The position numbers were made by a program, and so were the translations under genes. The notes under the pieces are model-generated. The model had not been told where the DNA came from. It searched no databases and saw nothing but the letters and a program-made list of their open reading frames with translations. Below are positions 1-7,502 of a DNA stretch of 25,536 bases, in pieces. How positions within the stretch are numbered: the first letter of the stretch is position 1; each line of letters starts with the position of its first letter. The stretch covers positions 1 to 25,536 of the IMG/VR virus record IMGVR_UViG_3300050821_000554. One strand, written 5' to 3'. The DNA comes from a virus.

Positions 1-571
1 TCGAGTTTCCCCAAAAAGTCTTACCGCGAGGAAGCTGATACGATGCAAATGGTGTCGGTGGTGGTGGAGCTAGGTTTGTTCCTAGAGCAAGCATCGGGGC
101 CGCGATTTGAGTTAGAACGGCCTCCTGATTGTATGGAATACCATCGCCGCCAATAGATTTATTGACGACCGCATAGTTGTAAGCCAAATCGCCATCACCG
201 CAATTTAGATCAACGAAGGTGTCTAGCTGGCTCTCAATGCCTATGATCACCTGCTTTATGTTGCCCCTAAATATAACCCCGAAATTTGAATCATATCCAG
301 CTTGCAAAATGACCCGTCCACGAGTTGTTGAGATCAATCCTGTCGGAGAGAAGTTCTGCTTGATATAGTTAGCAGTCTCAAGGCTCAAGTTATAGACGCG
401 GATATCTGCTGAGTTTGGAGTTTGATTGCTAGATTTCTTCGTTACGAACTTACATCTGAGTGGTGAGAGATCAATGCCATTCAAATCAGATCCGAATATG
501 ACGAGACTGAAGTTTCTTTTGAACTGCTGATTTGTTGGCGGGACCGTGACCGCACCTAGGCTACCCGCCAT
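1..571 (-). CDS. Baseplate hub protein, N-terminal part (cut by window edge)
   Basis: This is an open frame read from an ATG at 571 to the left edge, giving 190 visible residues with no stop, so the 3' end is missing. The start overlaps the end of the plug gene by 11 nt. The N-terminus reads MAGSLGAVTVPPTNQQFKRN, followed by strands such as NFSLVIFGSDLNGIDLSPLR, a segment with SADIRVYNLSLETANYI, a GxIKQ segment, and DLNCGDGDLAYNYAVVNKS. This layout is familiar from baseplate hub proteins (gp44/gp27-like) of small contractile phages, in which a DLSxLRxxF strand is followed by IRVYN, a GxIKQ segment and a GDGDxAYNxAVVN segment. It should form the trimeric hub that joins tail tube to spike. Its place after the Dit-like and plug genes fits. 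The family call rests on recalled patterns, not a search. Confidence 0.75.
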   Translation of the reverse strand, partial: MAGSLGAVTVPPTNQQFKRNFSLVIFGSDLNGIDLSPLRCKFVTKKSSNQTPNSADIRVYNLSLETANYIKQNFSPTGLISTTRGRVILQAGYDSNFGVIFRGNIKQVIIGIESQLDTFVDLNCGDGDLAYNYAVVNKSIGGDGIPYNQEAVLTQIAAPMLALGTNLAPPPPTPFASYQLPRGKTFWGNS

Positions 572-911
572 TATTGCCAACGCTAGTTTGAAAATATAGA
601 TTCGAATCAGATCCAAGATTTGTGAATGTTGGAACAGCAGTAGGATCACCACTCGTGAATGCAATGAGTGATCCTTGGATTCCAAGATACTCAAGTCCTG
701 ACAGACAATCGGCACCCGTGATCAAAGGAATATTGCATGCAAGCGGATTGTTGTTGCTGTCAGAAATATCAAGAGCCCAGCCGGCATAGTTTCCATCTGA
801 GTCCTGAGCATTATTCCATTTGCATGTCATGTTGTATGATATGCCAGCAAGATTAATCGTGAACATCTGAGGTGTTGACACAAGTGGAATCAGGTAATTG
901 CTAATGCTCAT
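561..911 (-). CDS. Baseplate plug protein (Pam3 gp18-like)
   Basis: This is a 116-aa protein whose ATG at 911 overlaps the TGA of the preceding gene (ATGA, 908-911), which implies translational coupling. It is a short all-beta-looking protein with the core segments FTINLAGISYNMTCKWNN, WALDISDSNNNPL and IPLITGADCLSGLEYLGI. The pattern of an L.G..Y.....WN...G.W.LDI.D....PL....PLV.G.DLL..Y.YLGIGG type is the one I associate with the cyanophage Pam3 baseplate plug family. These proteins close the tube lumen next to the hub in minimal myophages. Its place between the Dit-like gene and the hub gene is the expected one. Function is inferred from pattern and synteny. Confidence 0.72.
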   Translation of the reverse strand: MSISNYLIPLVSTPQMFTINLAGISYNMTCKWNNAQDSDGNYAGWALDISDSNNNPLACNIPLITGADCLSGLEYLGIQGSLIAFTSGDPTAVPTFTNLGSDSNLYFQTSVGNNGG

Positions 912-1438
912 GGTGTTGGTCCTTGAACTCCAGGACCACCAACCAAATTAAGGAGAGCTGATTTTTGACCACCGTTTTGAGTCGCTTGAGTTGCTGCTGC
1001 GTTTTTCTGGTTTGAAGGATCAACCTGCACTGTCGATAGTGGCACAATAATTATTGATTGATATGTCGCGTGAATAGACAAGCAATTCTCTGTCAATTTA
1101 TCTGTGGTCTGAGTGAGAACCCCAAGAAGCATATTTCTGTAGATTCTCTTTGGCGTCACAATGTCAAATGGTATGGCGCTTGCTTGAAGTGTTAAGAACT
1201 GCTGATACATTTTTGTGAGAGAAACATTTGAATTATATGCGTAAAGAATTGTGTGCGAAAATGATGTCGGCTCAAGGTACGCATGATCTGTGATCGATGC
1301 GCCTTGTTGTATCGGTTGCTTGGTGATCGTCAAAGTATCGGTCGTGACTTCATTCACAATGACCGTGACTGCGATCGTACCGATCATTCTCTTTGGCTGA
1401 ATCAAGATATTCTGAAGTGGTTGCGATAGAAAACTCAA
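908..1438 (-). CDS. Dit-like baseplate protein
   Basis: This is a 176-aa protein read from a TTG codon at 1438, which overlaps the tape measure stop (TTGA, 1435-1438). The TTG is preferred because an AAGGGAG Shine-Dalgarno sits about 7 nt upstream. The next Met is residue 18 and is poorly served. The core contains GTIAVTVIVNEVTTDTLTIT, followed by HAYLEPTSFSHTIL, PFDIVTPKRIYRNMLLGVL and a beta-rich end. A DALTITxHPVExGAxITDHA-like segment followed by PFxVxTxxRxYxNM is typical of the Dit-like N-terminal domain in baseplate proteins of small myophages and siphophages. The last 30 or so residues are low-complexity Gln/Asn/Gly. It probably forms the baseplate ring around the hub. Confidence 0.75.
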   Translation of the reverse strand: MSFLSQPLQNILIQPKRMIGTIAVTVIVNEVTTDTLTITKQPIQQGASITDHAYLEPTSFSHTILYAYNSNVSLTKMYQQFLTLQASAIPFDIVTPKRIYRNMLLGVLTQTTDKLTENCLSIHATYQSIIIVPLSTVQVDPSNQKNAAATQATQNGGQKSALLNLVGGPGVQGPTP

Positions 1439-2694
1439 GCGATTGCTCCCTTAAGATTTCTAACGAAGTCACGATTCACACCTTGTTGCTCATATGCCGA
1501 TGCTCTTGCTGTTCCGGCAGAATCAGGTGTCCCAGAAATATTTATTGATGTCTGCATGTTGGCATTGATATTTGACGTGTTACCACCACCGGACCCTAAT
1601 GGGTTGCTCAACGGCGAATTTAGCGCATTCAACTGATTGTTGAGATTAAATCCAGAGTTGCTCGCACCATTATCCCCACCCTTGAATAGGTCAAAGAACC
1701 ATTTGTCAACTTTGTCTCTGAAATTCAGGATGTCATTAAAGATCTTTCCACCTAATTTGCGAGCAATTGAATCAATAGCAGCATCAATTCTTAAAAAGGC
1801 ATCAGCAATCTTTCCAAGATCAGATATGAGACCGCCACAGTTTCCTTTGAATATATCTGAAAATGCTCTGCCGATCTGAATCGCAAGGTCCCTGATCGAT
1901 GTCAGTATGACGGCAACTTGATCGAGAACAGGAATCAGCGGCGCCCAATTAAAGAATGACTTTCCGCCCTCTTTAAAGGTCTTGAAGTCATCGTATAGAG
2001 CAAGGATTGCCAAAAACCCAGTAAGCAAGGCTCCGAGAGGTGTTGCGATGAAAGATAGGTTCAATAGTTTCCACGCAGCCACAAGACCTAATACGATCGT
2101 AGACCAACCATTTGTTGCCTTATCAAGCTCAATGAAGAAGTCATAGACTCTGGTAAATATTGACCATAGTCGCAATCCTAATTGAGTTACGGACTCAAGG
2201 GCTTTGAAAGTGAACTTCACCAAATGCTCAAGGGCATTGATGATATATGGCATGTTCTGGTAGAGCTTTTTGCGGAATGCGTCTGACTGCTTTGTCAGCA
2301 AACCAAAGAATTTTGAACCAACTGATTTATAAATGGCTTCGAGTGCAAACTTGGTCTTCTCAAATGAAAAGTTCAACTTCAATGATTCGGCTATAGTCTT
2401 TCGAATATTTATTCCAGCCGCAGAATAGGCCTTGAGCAGCTCATTTCTCAGAAGAATCGCTTTGCTCACGGCGGGCGCAATGAGATGGTATTCGTATCCC
2501 ATTTGCTCAAAACCTTCAGAGATTTTGCTGAACGCAAATACCATGCTGCCGGCAAATGCATTGATTGTGGTATAAAGCGCGGTGATTCGAATGGCTGCTG
2601 TGGCTATGTTTTTATTGAATACGGCCAGGGATGATTCATCAACGTCAAAACCAAGTCCAACTAAGAATGACTTTATGATTTCGCCGCTTGCCAT
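1435..2694 (-). CDS. Tail tape measure protein (short)
   Basis: This is a 419-aa protein with ATG at 2694, directly after the TAA that ends the frameshifted chaperone (2695-2697). The N-terminus MASGEIIKSFLVGLGFDVDE is typical of tape measure proteins in DUF3383-sheath phages. The body is mostly predicted helix, with a strongly hydrophobic stretch at about residues 197-235 and a Gly/Asn/Ser-rich C-terminal region at about 340-390. The tape measure sets tail length and may contribute to DNA ejection. By the usual rule of about 1.5 angstrom per residue the tail would be roughly 60 nm, which is short for a myovirus. No lytic transglycosylase or peptidase motif is visible. Location after the chaperone pair and before the baseplate genes supports the call. 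Confidence 0.8.
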   Translation of the reverse strand: MASGEIIKSFLVGLGFDVDESSLAVFNKNIATAAIRITALYTTINAFAGSMVFAFSKISEGFEQMGYEYHLIAPAVSKAILLRNELLKAYSAAGINIRKTIAESLKLNFSFEKTKFALEAIYKSVGSKFFGLLTKQSDAFRKKLYQNMPYIINALEHLVKFTFKALESVTQLGLRLWSIFTRVYDFFIELDKATNGWSTIVLGLVAAWKLLNLSFIATPLGALLTGFLAILALYDDFKTFKEGGKSFFNWAPLIPVLDQVAVILTSIRDLAIQIGRAFSDIFKGNCGGLISDLGKIADAFLRIDAAIDSIARKLGGKIFNDILNFRDKVDKWFFDLFKGGDNGASNSGFNLNNQLNALNSPLSNPLGSGGGNTSNINANMQTSINISGTPDSAGTARASAYEQQGVNRDFVRNLKGAIA

Positions 2695-2928
2695 TTATCC
2701 CTCGTTAGCTTTTCTAAACCTTCGCTCGTTCTCCATCTTGACATCCAGTGCGCTATTCATTCGCGCGACATCTTCTAGGTCAAGAGTACCATCCTTTAAA
2801 GATTCATACCGGCACATGCCTTCAAGTGCTGGCCTGATTAACCAGTCTTCATTGTCGGTCATAGAGAGCCAACGCATCTCAGATTTTGTCGATACTCCGC
2901 CGCCACTGATTAACGTCGGAGAGAAGCG
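2695..2928 (-). CDS. Tail assembly chaperone, -1 frameshift extension (gpGT-like T domain)
   Basis: This frame is open across the end of the chaperone gene and continues 78 codons (77 residues plus stop) past the slip site to a TAA at 2695. It has no convincing Shine-Dalgarno and start of its own. A -1 slip at 2928-2934 joins it to the upstream protein, so the fused product spans 3353-2695, with the junction reading NLSGFF then RFSPTLISGGG. The extension has a helical, charged end (DLEDVARMNSALDVKMENER). In lambda and many other tailed phages the tail chaperone G and its frameshifted form GT are made this way, and the T part contacts the tube protein while G coats the tape measure. The internal Met codons (as in EMRWLSMTDNE) could instead start a separate small protein, but the position and overlap favour frameshifting. 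Confidence 0.72.
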   Translation of the reverse strand, partial: RFSPTLISGGGVSTKSEMRWLSMTDNEDWLIRPALEGMCRYESLKDGTLDLEDVARMNSALDVKMENERRFRKANEG

Positions 2929-2934
2929 AAAAAA
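2895..2934 (-). other. Programmed -1 ribosomal frameshift site with predicted stem
   Basis: On the minus strand the heptamer TTTTTTC (2934-2928) fits X XXY YYZ in the chaperone frame, with zero-frame codons GGT TTT TTC. After a 6-nt spacer, CTCCG (2921-2917) can pair with CGGAG (2899-2895), a GC-rich 5-bp stem with a 17-nt loop that contains the zero-frame TAA stop. A slip of one base back gives TTT TTT CGC and enters the open -1 frame. Heptamer, spacer and stem match the usual design of a -1 frameshift signal. Frameshifting efficiency cannot be judged from sequence. Confidence 0.75.
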
Positions 2935-3353
2935 CCTGACAGATTGTACATCAGCGCTCGTCCCGCTGCTTGTAGCAGCATTGGCAATTCCAGATCCTGC
3001 ATCATGAGCATTGCGTTTCCGTCCGGACCAATGACCGCGATACGCGCCCAACTGTTTGATGCTGGCTGTTTCACCTCCACGGCAGATAGCAATCGGTACA
3101 GAACATAGTCAGAATCGGCGTCAGAAAGCTTTGAGATACCCGCCATGAACGGGGTTGCGATGCGGGCAAACTCCTCAAGCTTCTGCTCTTCAGTCATAGA
3201 GTCAGAATTTACCTTGCTGATTCCCTTCATCGCCGGCACGAGCTCGGCCAAGATTGGTCCGATCCTTCGTGCTACGTGAAACTGCTTCATTGCGTCGATT
3301 TTATTTAACTTAAATTCCCTGCCACCGATTTCAAAACTACGGTCGTCGCTCAT
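2910..3353 (-). CDS. Tail assembly chaperone (gpG-like)
   Basis: This is a 147-aa protein with ATG at 3353 and an AAGGA Shine-Dalgarno upstream. The sequence opens MSDDRSFEIGGREFKLNKID, followed by AMKQFHVARRIGPILAELVP. It then runs helical, with PFMAGISKLSDADSDYVLYR and an end in LSGFFASLRR. A short beta N-terminus (the FEIGGREFKLNKIDAMKQFH type) followed by helices is typical of tail assembly chaperones in DUF3383-sheath phages. It lies between the tube and tape measure genes, as expected. It should bind the tape measure during tail assembly and be absent from the mature virion. A slippery heptamer close to its stop allows a longer product (see 2695-2928). Confidence 0.8.
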   Translation of the reverse strand: MSDDRSFEIGGREFKLNKIDAMKQFHVARRIGPILAELVPAMKGISKVNSDSMTEEQKLEEFARIATPFMAGISKLSDADSDYVLYRLLSAVEVKQPASNSWARIAVIGPDGNAMLMMQDLELPMLLQAAGRALMYNLSGFFASLRR

Positions 3354-3365
3354 CCTGATTCCTTG

Positions 3366-3815
3366 TTAGGTTGTGATTCCAACACCAAGAATAGTGTTAA
3401 TCGCCAGACTGTCAAACGTCCATTCGATCATTGGACCCGCTTTGTCATAAACGATTTCCGGCTTTTTCTTGAATGCACAACTCTGACAGGTACTCAAATC
3501 AAGGCGAAACGTGTCGGCAACCGTGATCAAGTTCTGACCCCACAAAGAGCTCGATGCTGACTGTAGGTCATACATGATCTGAAGGAATCCGTTGATCGGA
3601 GCAGTCTTTAGATACCGAAATGTTACGATACCAGCATTGCTCGCGATCAATGTATGCTGACCACGGCCGTCGGCGCCGATGATCATCGAGTTTTTGTCTT
3701 CAGTTGGTGCAATCGTGATGCCTTCTTCGGCAACGGCAGCGCCTGATCCTAGGTTGAGAGCTCCGCCAGGACCTGCAATCGCAGCAACCACATTTAGAAA
3801 ACTATACGACGACAT
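3366..3815 (-). CDS. Tail tube protein (DUF3277 family)
   Basis: This is a 149-aa protein with ATG at 3815 and a clear AAGGAG Shine-Dalgarno. The N-terminus MSSYSFLNVVAAIAGPGGAL, then EEGITIAPTEDKNSMIIGAD and a GQHTLIASNAGIVTFRYLKT segment, follow the DUF3277 pattern, in which an S.D....I.GPGG....G.GA..EEGI motif is followed by a GSLMHSLHA.K.GTVTVRLLKTSP.N-like stretch. These proteins have the tube fold and form the inner tail tube in phages that carry DUF3383 sheaths. The gene lies directly after the sheath gene. One CxxC (TCQSC) is present, a spacing often seen in this family as well. The family call is confident. Confidence 0.86.
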   Translation of the reverse strand: MSSYSFLNVVAAIAGPGGALNLGSGAAVAEEGITIAPTEDKNSMIIGADGRGQHTLIASNAGIVTFRYLKTAPINGFLQIMYDLQSASSSLWGQNLITVADTFRLDLSTCQSCAFKKKPEIVYDKAGPMIEWTFDSLAINTILGVGITT

Positions 3816-3827
3816 GTGAGCTCCTTA

Positions 3828-5663
3828 TTATTGATTAACTGTCACGAGTACATCAGCCGTTTGGAATGCGCCGGCAAGCTTCAAAGCGATCTGAATTGGA
3901 GGAGCTTTTCGTGTTGCTCGATCCGATTCTGACTGAGTGTTTACCGATGGCGCATAGACATAGAAACCTTGAGTCAAGTATTGACCAGTTTGCAATGTTC
4001 CAAATGTTGCAGTCGAGTTCCAAACTCCAGGAGCCGCAAGCCCATTGTAAACTGCACCACCCGGTTGGCTTCCGCAAACGCTTGCGCATGCATTGGTAAA
4101 TTGATTTAAGCCAGGATCAGTCTGCGGAATCTTGGTTGGAGCCGTGTAAAGCACATTGTAGACCGCAGTCTGCACAGCGTTTTGGAACCAATCAAGGCCA
4201 TGGATCTCGTCAAAGAAAGTTCCGCTGCTCATGCAACCAGTTTGAAGGATGCTTGTCGAATTATCGTAGGAGGCAAAGACGTTACAGTTCTTGGAAGCCA
4301 AAACATCGGCCTGACCCTCTTGAAGATTCTCAGCAGTAACTCCAGGCTCCTGCTTGTACATGAGCTCGATTGTCGAATTCTGGGCAGTGAAATCAACCGT
4401 GAAAGCTCTGCCAAACATTGAAGCAATCGCATATGCAGACGTGCTGCTGTATTGAATGCATGACTGGTTATATCCAGCACCACTCATGAGGCTTGCAAGA
4501 TCATTCATGACTAAAGCACTCAAAGTGTTTGGATCTTGAGTCGTAACACCGTAGATCCTCTTGAGAGTCAATGCCTCAACGTAAGAGCTTACAGCCAAGC
4601 TTTGAGCGGTAGTGACTGTGGCAGTAGACGCAAACATGATTCCATACCATTGAGACGATAGGCTTTGAAGGGCCGTAACGCACTGTACAGGCGTTTCAGA
4701 AGCGTAGCCATTTGCAAGACCCTGGCTTGTTGCAGAGGTCATTCCAAGCAGGCTCGAGATGTCCGTTCCCGACGCCGGAGCAACTGCGTAGCCAACCGAT
4801 GACGGCATTGTTCCGCCAGAAAGATCAGCACCAGAGACTGACAATGCAGAACTTGATTTTGCAAGAGTGAACGAGTTTCCGCCTGTTCCTGCTACTTTAT
4901 ATAGCAAAGTGATCACAAGGCCAGTCGACGTATATGTGCACTCATCGATATTGCTATCGTTTGATGCCTGCAAGAAGGCCAATAGGTTTGCAAGTGTGAT
5001 TGCGCTACTCGAGCCAATGACAACCTGATTGCCAACCGGGCTAGATGCAACGAATGTCACGGCTGTTCCACCAATGGTCACAGTATCGTTTGCAGCAGGA
5101 TTTCCAGTGAAAGTGATTGTGCCAGTTGCCGCAGCACCCGCACCAGTTGAGTTGCTGGTGATTTGAAAAGCAGATCCATTCCAAGTACAGACAGCGCCAA
5201 GGCTTGCGCCCGAAAGACCAGTGGTGATGACAGATGCCACGCCATTGAGATTTGTCACAGATGAAAAATTAAGACTGGTGACTGCGGTCAATGATCCGCC
5301 ATCGATTGCAATCTTAAATCCTCCACTGGTGATCCCTGTCCATGTCGATATTGCTTGTGCGGCAGGTGTTTGGATCTCACCAAGATTGAATCCAGATGTT
5401 GCAGCAGACAACCACCTGCCCATCATTGCGCTTGATGGCTGTGGAACTTGAGAGAAGTATAATTCAGCAGCCAAATATTCTGGAGCAGTCGAGCTGTACC
5501 CGAGGGCTGCTACTGCTTCAATGCTATTCACTGGAACAAATCTTTGAAGACCACTGATGACGTTTGAATCTCCAGCAATCATCAGAGTTCCAAACGAACG
5601 ACCGATTGCACCTGCTGGGCTGATATTTACTGTTACTTGTACAAGTCTGCTTACCGATAACAT
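3828..5663 (-). CDS. Tail sheath protein (DUF3383 family) with inserted domain
   Basis: This is a 611-aa protein with ATG at 5663 and an AGGGGG Shine-Dalgarno. It begins MLSVSRLVQVTVNISPAGAI, then a GRSFGTLMIAGDSNVI segment, which is characteristic of DUF3383 sheath proteins. The usual domain that follows (FKIAIDGGSLTAV, NLNGVASVI, FQITSNSTGAGA) is interrupted at about residues 179-285 by an extra beta domain, starting TGTITFTGNPAANDTVTIGG and ending near GNSFTLAKSSSALSVSGADL. The family sequence then resumes with GYAVAPASGTDISSLLGMTS. Family members are usually about 100 residues shorter, which matches the insert. The C-terminal half has the expected QPGVTAENL-like strand region and a QTESDRATRKAPPIQIALKL end. 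It forms the contractile sheath. Confidence 0.88.
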   Translation of the reverse strand: MLSVSRLVQVTVNISPAGAIGRSFGTLMIAGDSNVISGLQRFVPVNSIEAVAALGYSSTAPEYLAAELYFSQVPQPSSAMMGRWLSAATSGFNLGEIQTPAAQAISTWTGITSGGFKIAIDGGSLTAVTSLNFSSVTNLNGVASVITTGLSGASLGAVCTWNGSAFQITSNSTGAGAAATGTITFTGNPAANDTVTIGGTAVTFVASSPVGNQVVIGSSSAITLANLLAFLQASNDSNIDECTYTSTGLVITLLYKVAGTGGNSFTLAKSSSALSVSGADLSGGTMPSSVGYAVAPASGTDISSLLGMTSATSQGLANGYASETPVQCVTALQSLSSQWYGIMFASTATVTTAQSLAVSSYVEALTLKRIYGVTTQDPNTLSALVMNDLASLMSGAGYNQSCIQYSSTSAYAIASMFGRAFTVDFTAQNSTIELMYKQEPGVTAENLQEGQADVLASKNCNVFASYDNSTSILQTGCMSSGTFFDEIHGLDWFQNAVQTAVYNVLYTAPTKIPQTDPGLNQFTNACASVCGSQPGGAVYNGLAAPGVWNSTATFGTLQTGQYLTQGFYVYAPSVNTQSESDRATRKAPPIQIALKLAGAFQTADVLVTVNQ

Positions 5664-6017
5664 TTAAAACCCCCTGAGTGCGCAATGGAATGTTCGAGCT
5701 GCTACTTCAGTTTCATTTGAAACAATTTTAAAATAATTCACACCTTGAAAATCTTGCGGATTGATTGCCTGGAAAGTGGCCTCAGTCACAGTGTATGACA
5801 ACAGTGTCCCGGTTGTTGTGTTAAATAATGGCTGATAAGTTACGCCATCTGCACTTGCCAAGAATGAAATCGCTGTGCCAGTCAAAACGGCAGGAAGCTG
5901 AATACCGCAAAGAACAAAGCCCCCACAATCGACAGCAGGACTAGTAGTAGTGCTGATCGCAATCGTGACCGCCTGTGCCGGATTGAAATTACCTTGGTAT
6001 CCTGTTTCATAAAGCAT
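5664..6017 (-). CDS. Conserved small phage structural protein, function unknown
   Basis: This is a 117-aa protein with ATG at 6017. Its TAA is immediately followed by the sheath ATG. The pattern SPAVDCGGFVLCGIQLPAVL, then TAISFLASADGVTYQPLF, YTVTEATFQAINPQDFQGVN and YFKIVS, is one I recognise from a widespread phage family with a ...VDLGGYxLVGIxMPAAWTxAxLTFQxSxDG.TY core followed by a PxxFxGxxxLKVRSG segment. The fold looks like a beta sandwich of the kind used for decoration or neck whiskers, but its role is not established to my knowledge. It sits between the neck terminator and the sheath, so a neck or tail-surface location is likely. Confidence 0.6.
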   Translation of the reverse strand: MLYETGYQGNFNPAQAVTIAISTTTSPAVDCGGFVLCGIQLPAVLTGTAISFLASADGVTYQPLFNTTTGTLLSYTVTEATFQAINPQDFQGVNYFKIVSNETEVAARTFHCALRGF

Positions 6018-6019
6018 CT

Positions 6020-6625
6020 TTAACTCCCTGCCGAAAACGTTTCTTGATAATTCGTATTTGAGGCCGTTTGCGAATAAATTATTCCGGTTGCAGAGACAAA
6101 ATTTAAGATAGGATAGCTGCGCTGCACTTGTCTGCGCAAGAAGATCTCTGTCACATAGCGATCAATCCAACGCTCGTTGAAGAAATCTGGAATATGACGT
6201 GCTGGACTATCGTACGCAAACACCATATTCGCCGTGAGTAGTGATTTAAGATTCTGCTGAATCTGGAAGCCATCACGAATCAAAGTTATATTGCTCATCG
6301 CATTAGGACCGTATACAGAGCAAGTGATCGTCAATTCTTCCTGGCGCTGCAAAATTGGATTGTTGTCAGAGTCAAAGCCAATAAAAGCATTGGAATCAGG
6401 ATCTACATTGGCTATTCCAAATGCCATCCAATCGACTGTTAGGTCTGGCTGTTTCGGTGGTTCAACTTGCCACATGGGCCGCACAAGGCTTCCTGGAAAA
6501 TCTGAGATACCGACAAAGACCGTTTGAATGAACTGCACCAAGGTCAAATTTGGAGGTATGGTCTGTAGTCCTGGAACAAGTGGTGCTGGTATTAGAAAAC
6601 CACCGGTTGCTGAAGTATTGCTCAT
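6020..6625 (-). CDS. Neck/tail terminator protein (LIC_12616 family)
   Basis: This is a 201-aa protein if started at the ATG at 6625. That ATG overlaps the TGA of the preceding gene (ATGA, 6622-6625) and has GGAGGT 6 nt upstream, so it is preferred over an upstream in-frame start at 6682. The core reads FIQTVFVGISDFPGSLVRPM, then WQVEPPKQPDLTVDWMAFGI, ILQRQEELTITCSVYGPNA and FNERWIDRYVTEIFLRRQV. The succession of GIxGLPGxxVRPRWQPxPP, a W-[AM]-x-x-G-I segment and LQRxExLxxxCSFYGP is the LIC_12616/neck-terminator signature. The protein should cap the tail tube and join it to the neck. Synteny with connector genes upstream and the sheath downstream agrees. Confidence 0.8.
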   Translation of the reverse strand: MSNTSATGGFLIPAPLVPGLQTIPPNLTLVQFIQTVFVGISDFPGSLVRPMWQVEPPKQPDLTVDWMAFGIANVDPDSNAFIGFDSDNNPILQRQEELTITCSVYGPNAMSNITLIRDGFQIQQNLKSLLTANMVFAYDSPARHIPDFFNERWIDRYVTEIFLRRQVQRSYPILNFVSATGIIYSQTASNTNYQETFSAGS

Positions 6626-6987
6626 GACGGAACCTCCGCCACGCACGCACCCTCCGAATATCCCTGACCCCAAGCCGACCAATCATTTACCGTCATAACC
6701 TGAAACCTGCAGCCATTGAAAACCAGAATGTCAGAGTATTTCCCTGGCGAGGTAGCCTTAATGACTCCCTTGATCCAGAAGGTCATCATGTTTGCAACAC
6801 GCATGCTCTCAGGTATTTTAAAGATCTCGCGGCCCGAAATCGGCTGAATTGAGCCAAATGTATCATTGCAGCATTCTGTCAAAATGTTCTGGCCGAGGCC
6901 GTCGACTTGAGTCACCCGGGTGATTTGTTGCATAGGACCCACGAAGTCGGGATCTCCCAGCAGTTCGGTGACATCCACGAGAGACAT
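6622..6987 (-). CDS. Head-tail connector (stopper-like) protein
   Basis: This is a 121-aa protein with ATG at 6987, overlapping the preceding stop by one base (TAATG), with AAGGTGAG upstream. The ordered features are DVTELLGDPDFVGPMQQITR near the N-terminus, a beta-rich middle, and YSDILVFNGCRFQVMTVNDW, then SAWGQGYSEGACVAEV at the end. Small phage proteins of this type (ADIVxWxGRxYTVxxVxDWSxYGxGFVxAxC) lie between the DUF4054 adaptor and neck terminator genes and are head completion or stopper proteins. Three consecutive connector genes here are coupled by 1-4 nt overlaps, consistent with stoichiometric expression. The exact neck position is inferred from synteny. Confidence 0.65.
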   Translation of the reverse strand: MSLVDVTELLGDPDFVGPMQQITRVTQVDGLGQNILTECCNDTFGSIQPISGREIFKIPESMRVANMMTFWIKGVIKATSPGKYSDILVFNGCRFQVMTVNDWSAWGQGYSEGACVAEVPS

Positions 6988-7502
6988 TATGTCTCACCTT
7001 TTACGACGTAAGTGATTGCATTTCTCATCTGTCCAGTGACGATCAAAGCTTTTTGACCGCGAAATGGTGTTGGCTTTCTGCGAAGGCGCGCAAGCAATGT
7101 CGCCTCAGCTGGCCCGTCGATGCCGTCTTGATCGTTGATTACTTTTTTGACTGAGTTTGAGGCAATGATACCAGCTCTATTGTAATAGATATCGAGAGCA
7201 TTCAAGCCGACCTTGAAGGCATTGATGACAGCTTTTTTATACTGCTCAGCGATCTCGTTCTGTGCTCTTCGAATCCCTATGGCCATTACCGGCCGAGGTG
7301 GAATGTTGTTTGCTGTGGATCCAAATTCGTTGATTGCAAGCAAAGCAGCATTAGTGATCGGTTGAGGCGAGTCATCATCTGTCTTTTTTCGTGCGGTGTC
7401 TTCTTCGGGAATGCCAATTAAAACAGCATCATTCTTGAATTTCTTGATGATGTCGTTGAACTCTTTGGTCATGTCTTTGTTGATGGTGATTGTGGGCTTC
7501 AT
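6987..7502 (-). CDS. Tail completion / minor neck protein (HK97 gp10-like)
   Basis: This is a 171-aa protein with ATG at 7502, overlapping the TGA of the preceding gene (ATGA, 7499-7502). The sequence has VLIGIPEEDTAR, then AALLAINEFGSTANNIPPRP and VMAIGIRRAQ, later RPVMAI-type helices, and near the C-terminus FRGQKALIVTGQMRNAITYV. The ALLAxIHEFGxxxxIPPRPFL and LxDTGxLRxxItY segments are hallmarks of the gp10-like neck/tail completion family. It probably acts at the head-tail junction. The call rests on motif order and on neighbours. Confidence 0.75.
   Translation of the reverse strand: MKPTITINKDMTKEFNDIIKKFKNDAVLIGIPEEDTARKKTDDDSPQPITNAALLAINEFGSTANNIPPRPVMAIGIRRAQNEIAEQYKKAVINAFKVGLNALDIYYNRAGIIASNSVKKVINDQDGIDGPAEATLLARLRRKPTPFRGQKALIVTGQMRNAITYVVKGET

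Noticed and set aside
3363-3560. Plus-strand frames opposite tail tube and sheath genes
   Set aside because: All are antisense shadows of well-supported minus-strand genes and show no ribosome-binding sites or motifs.
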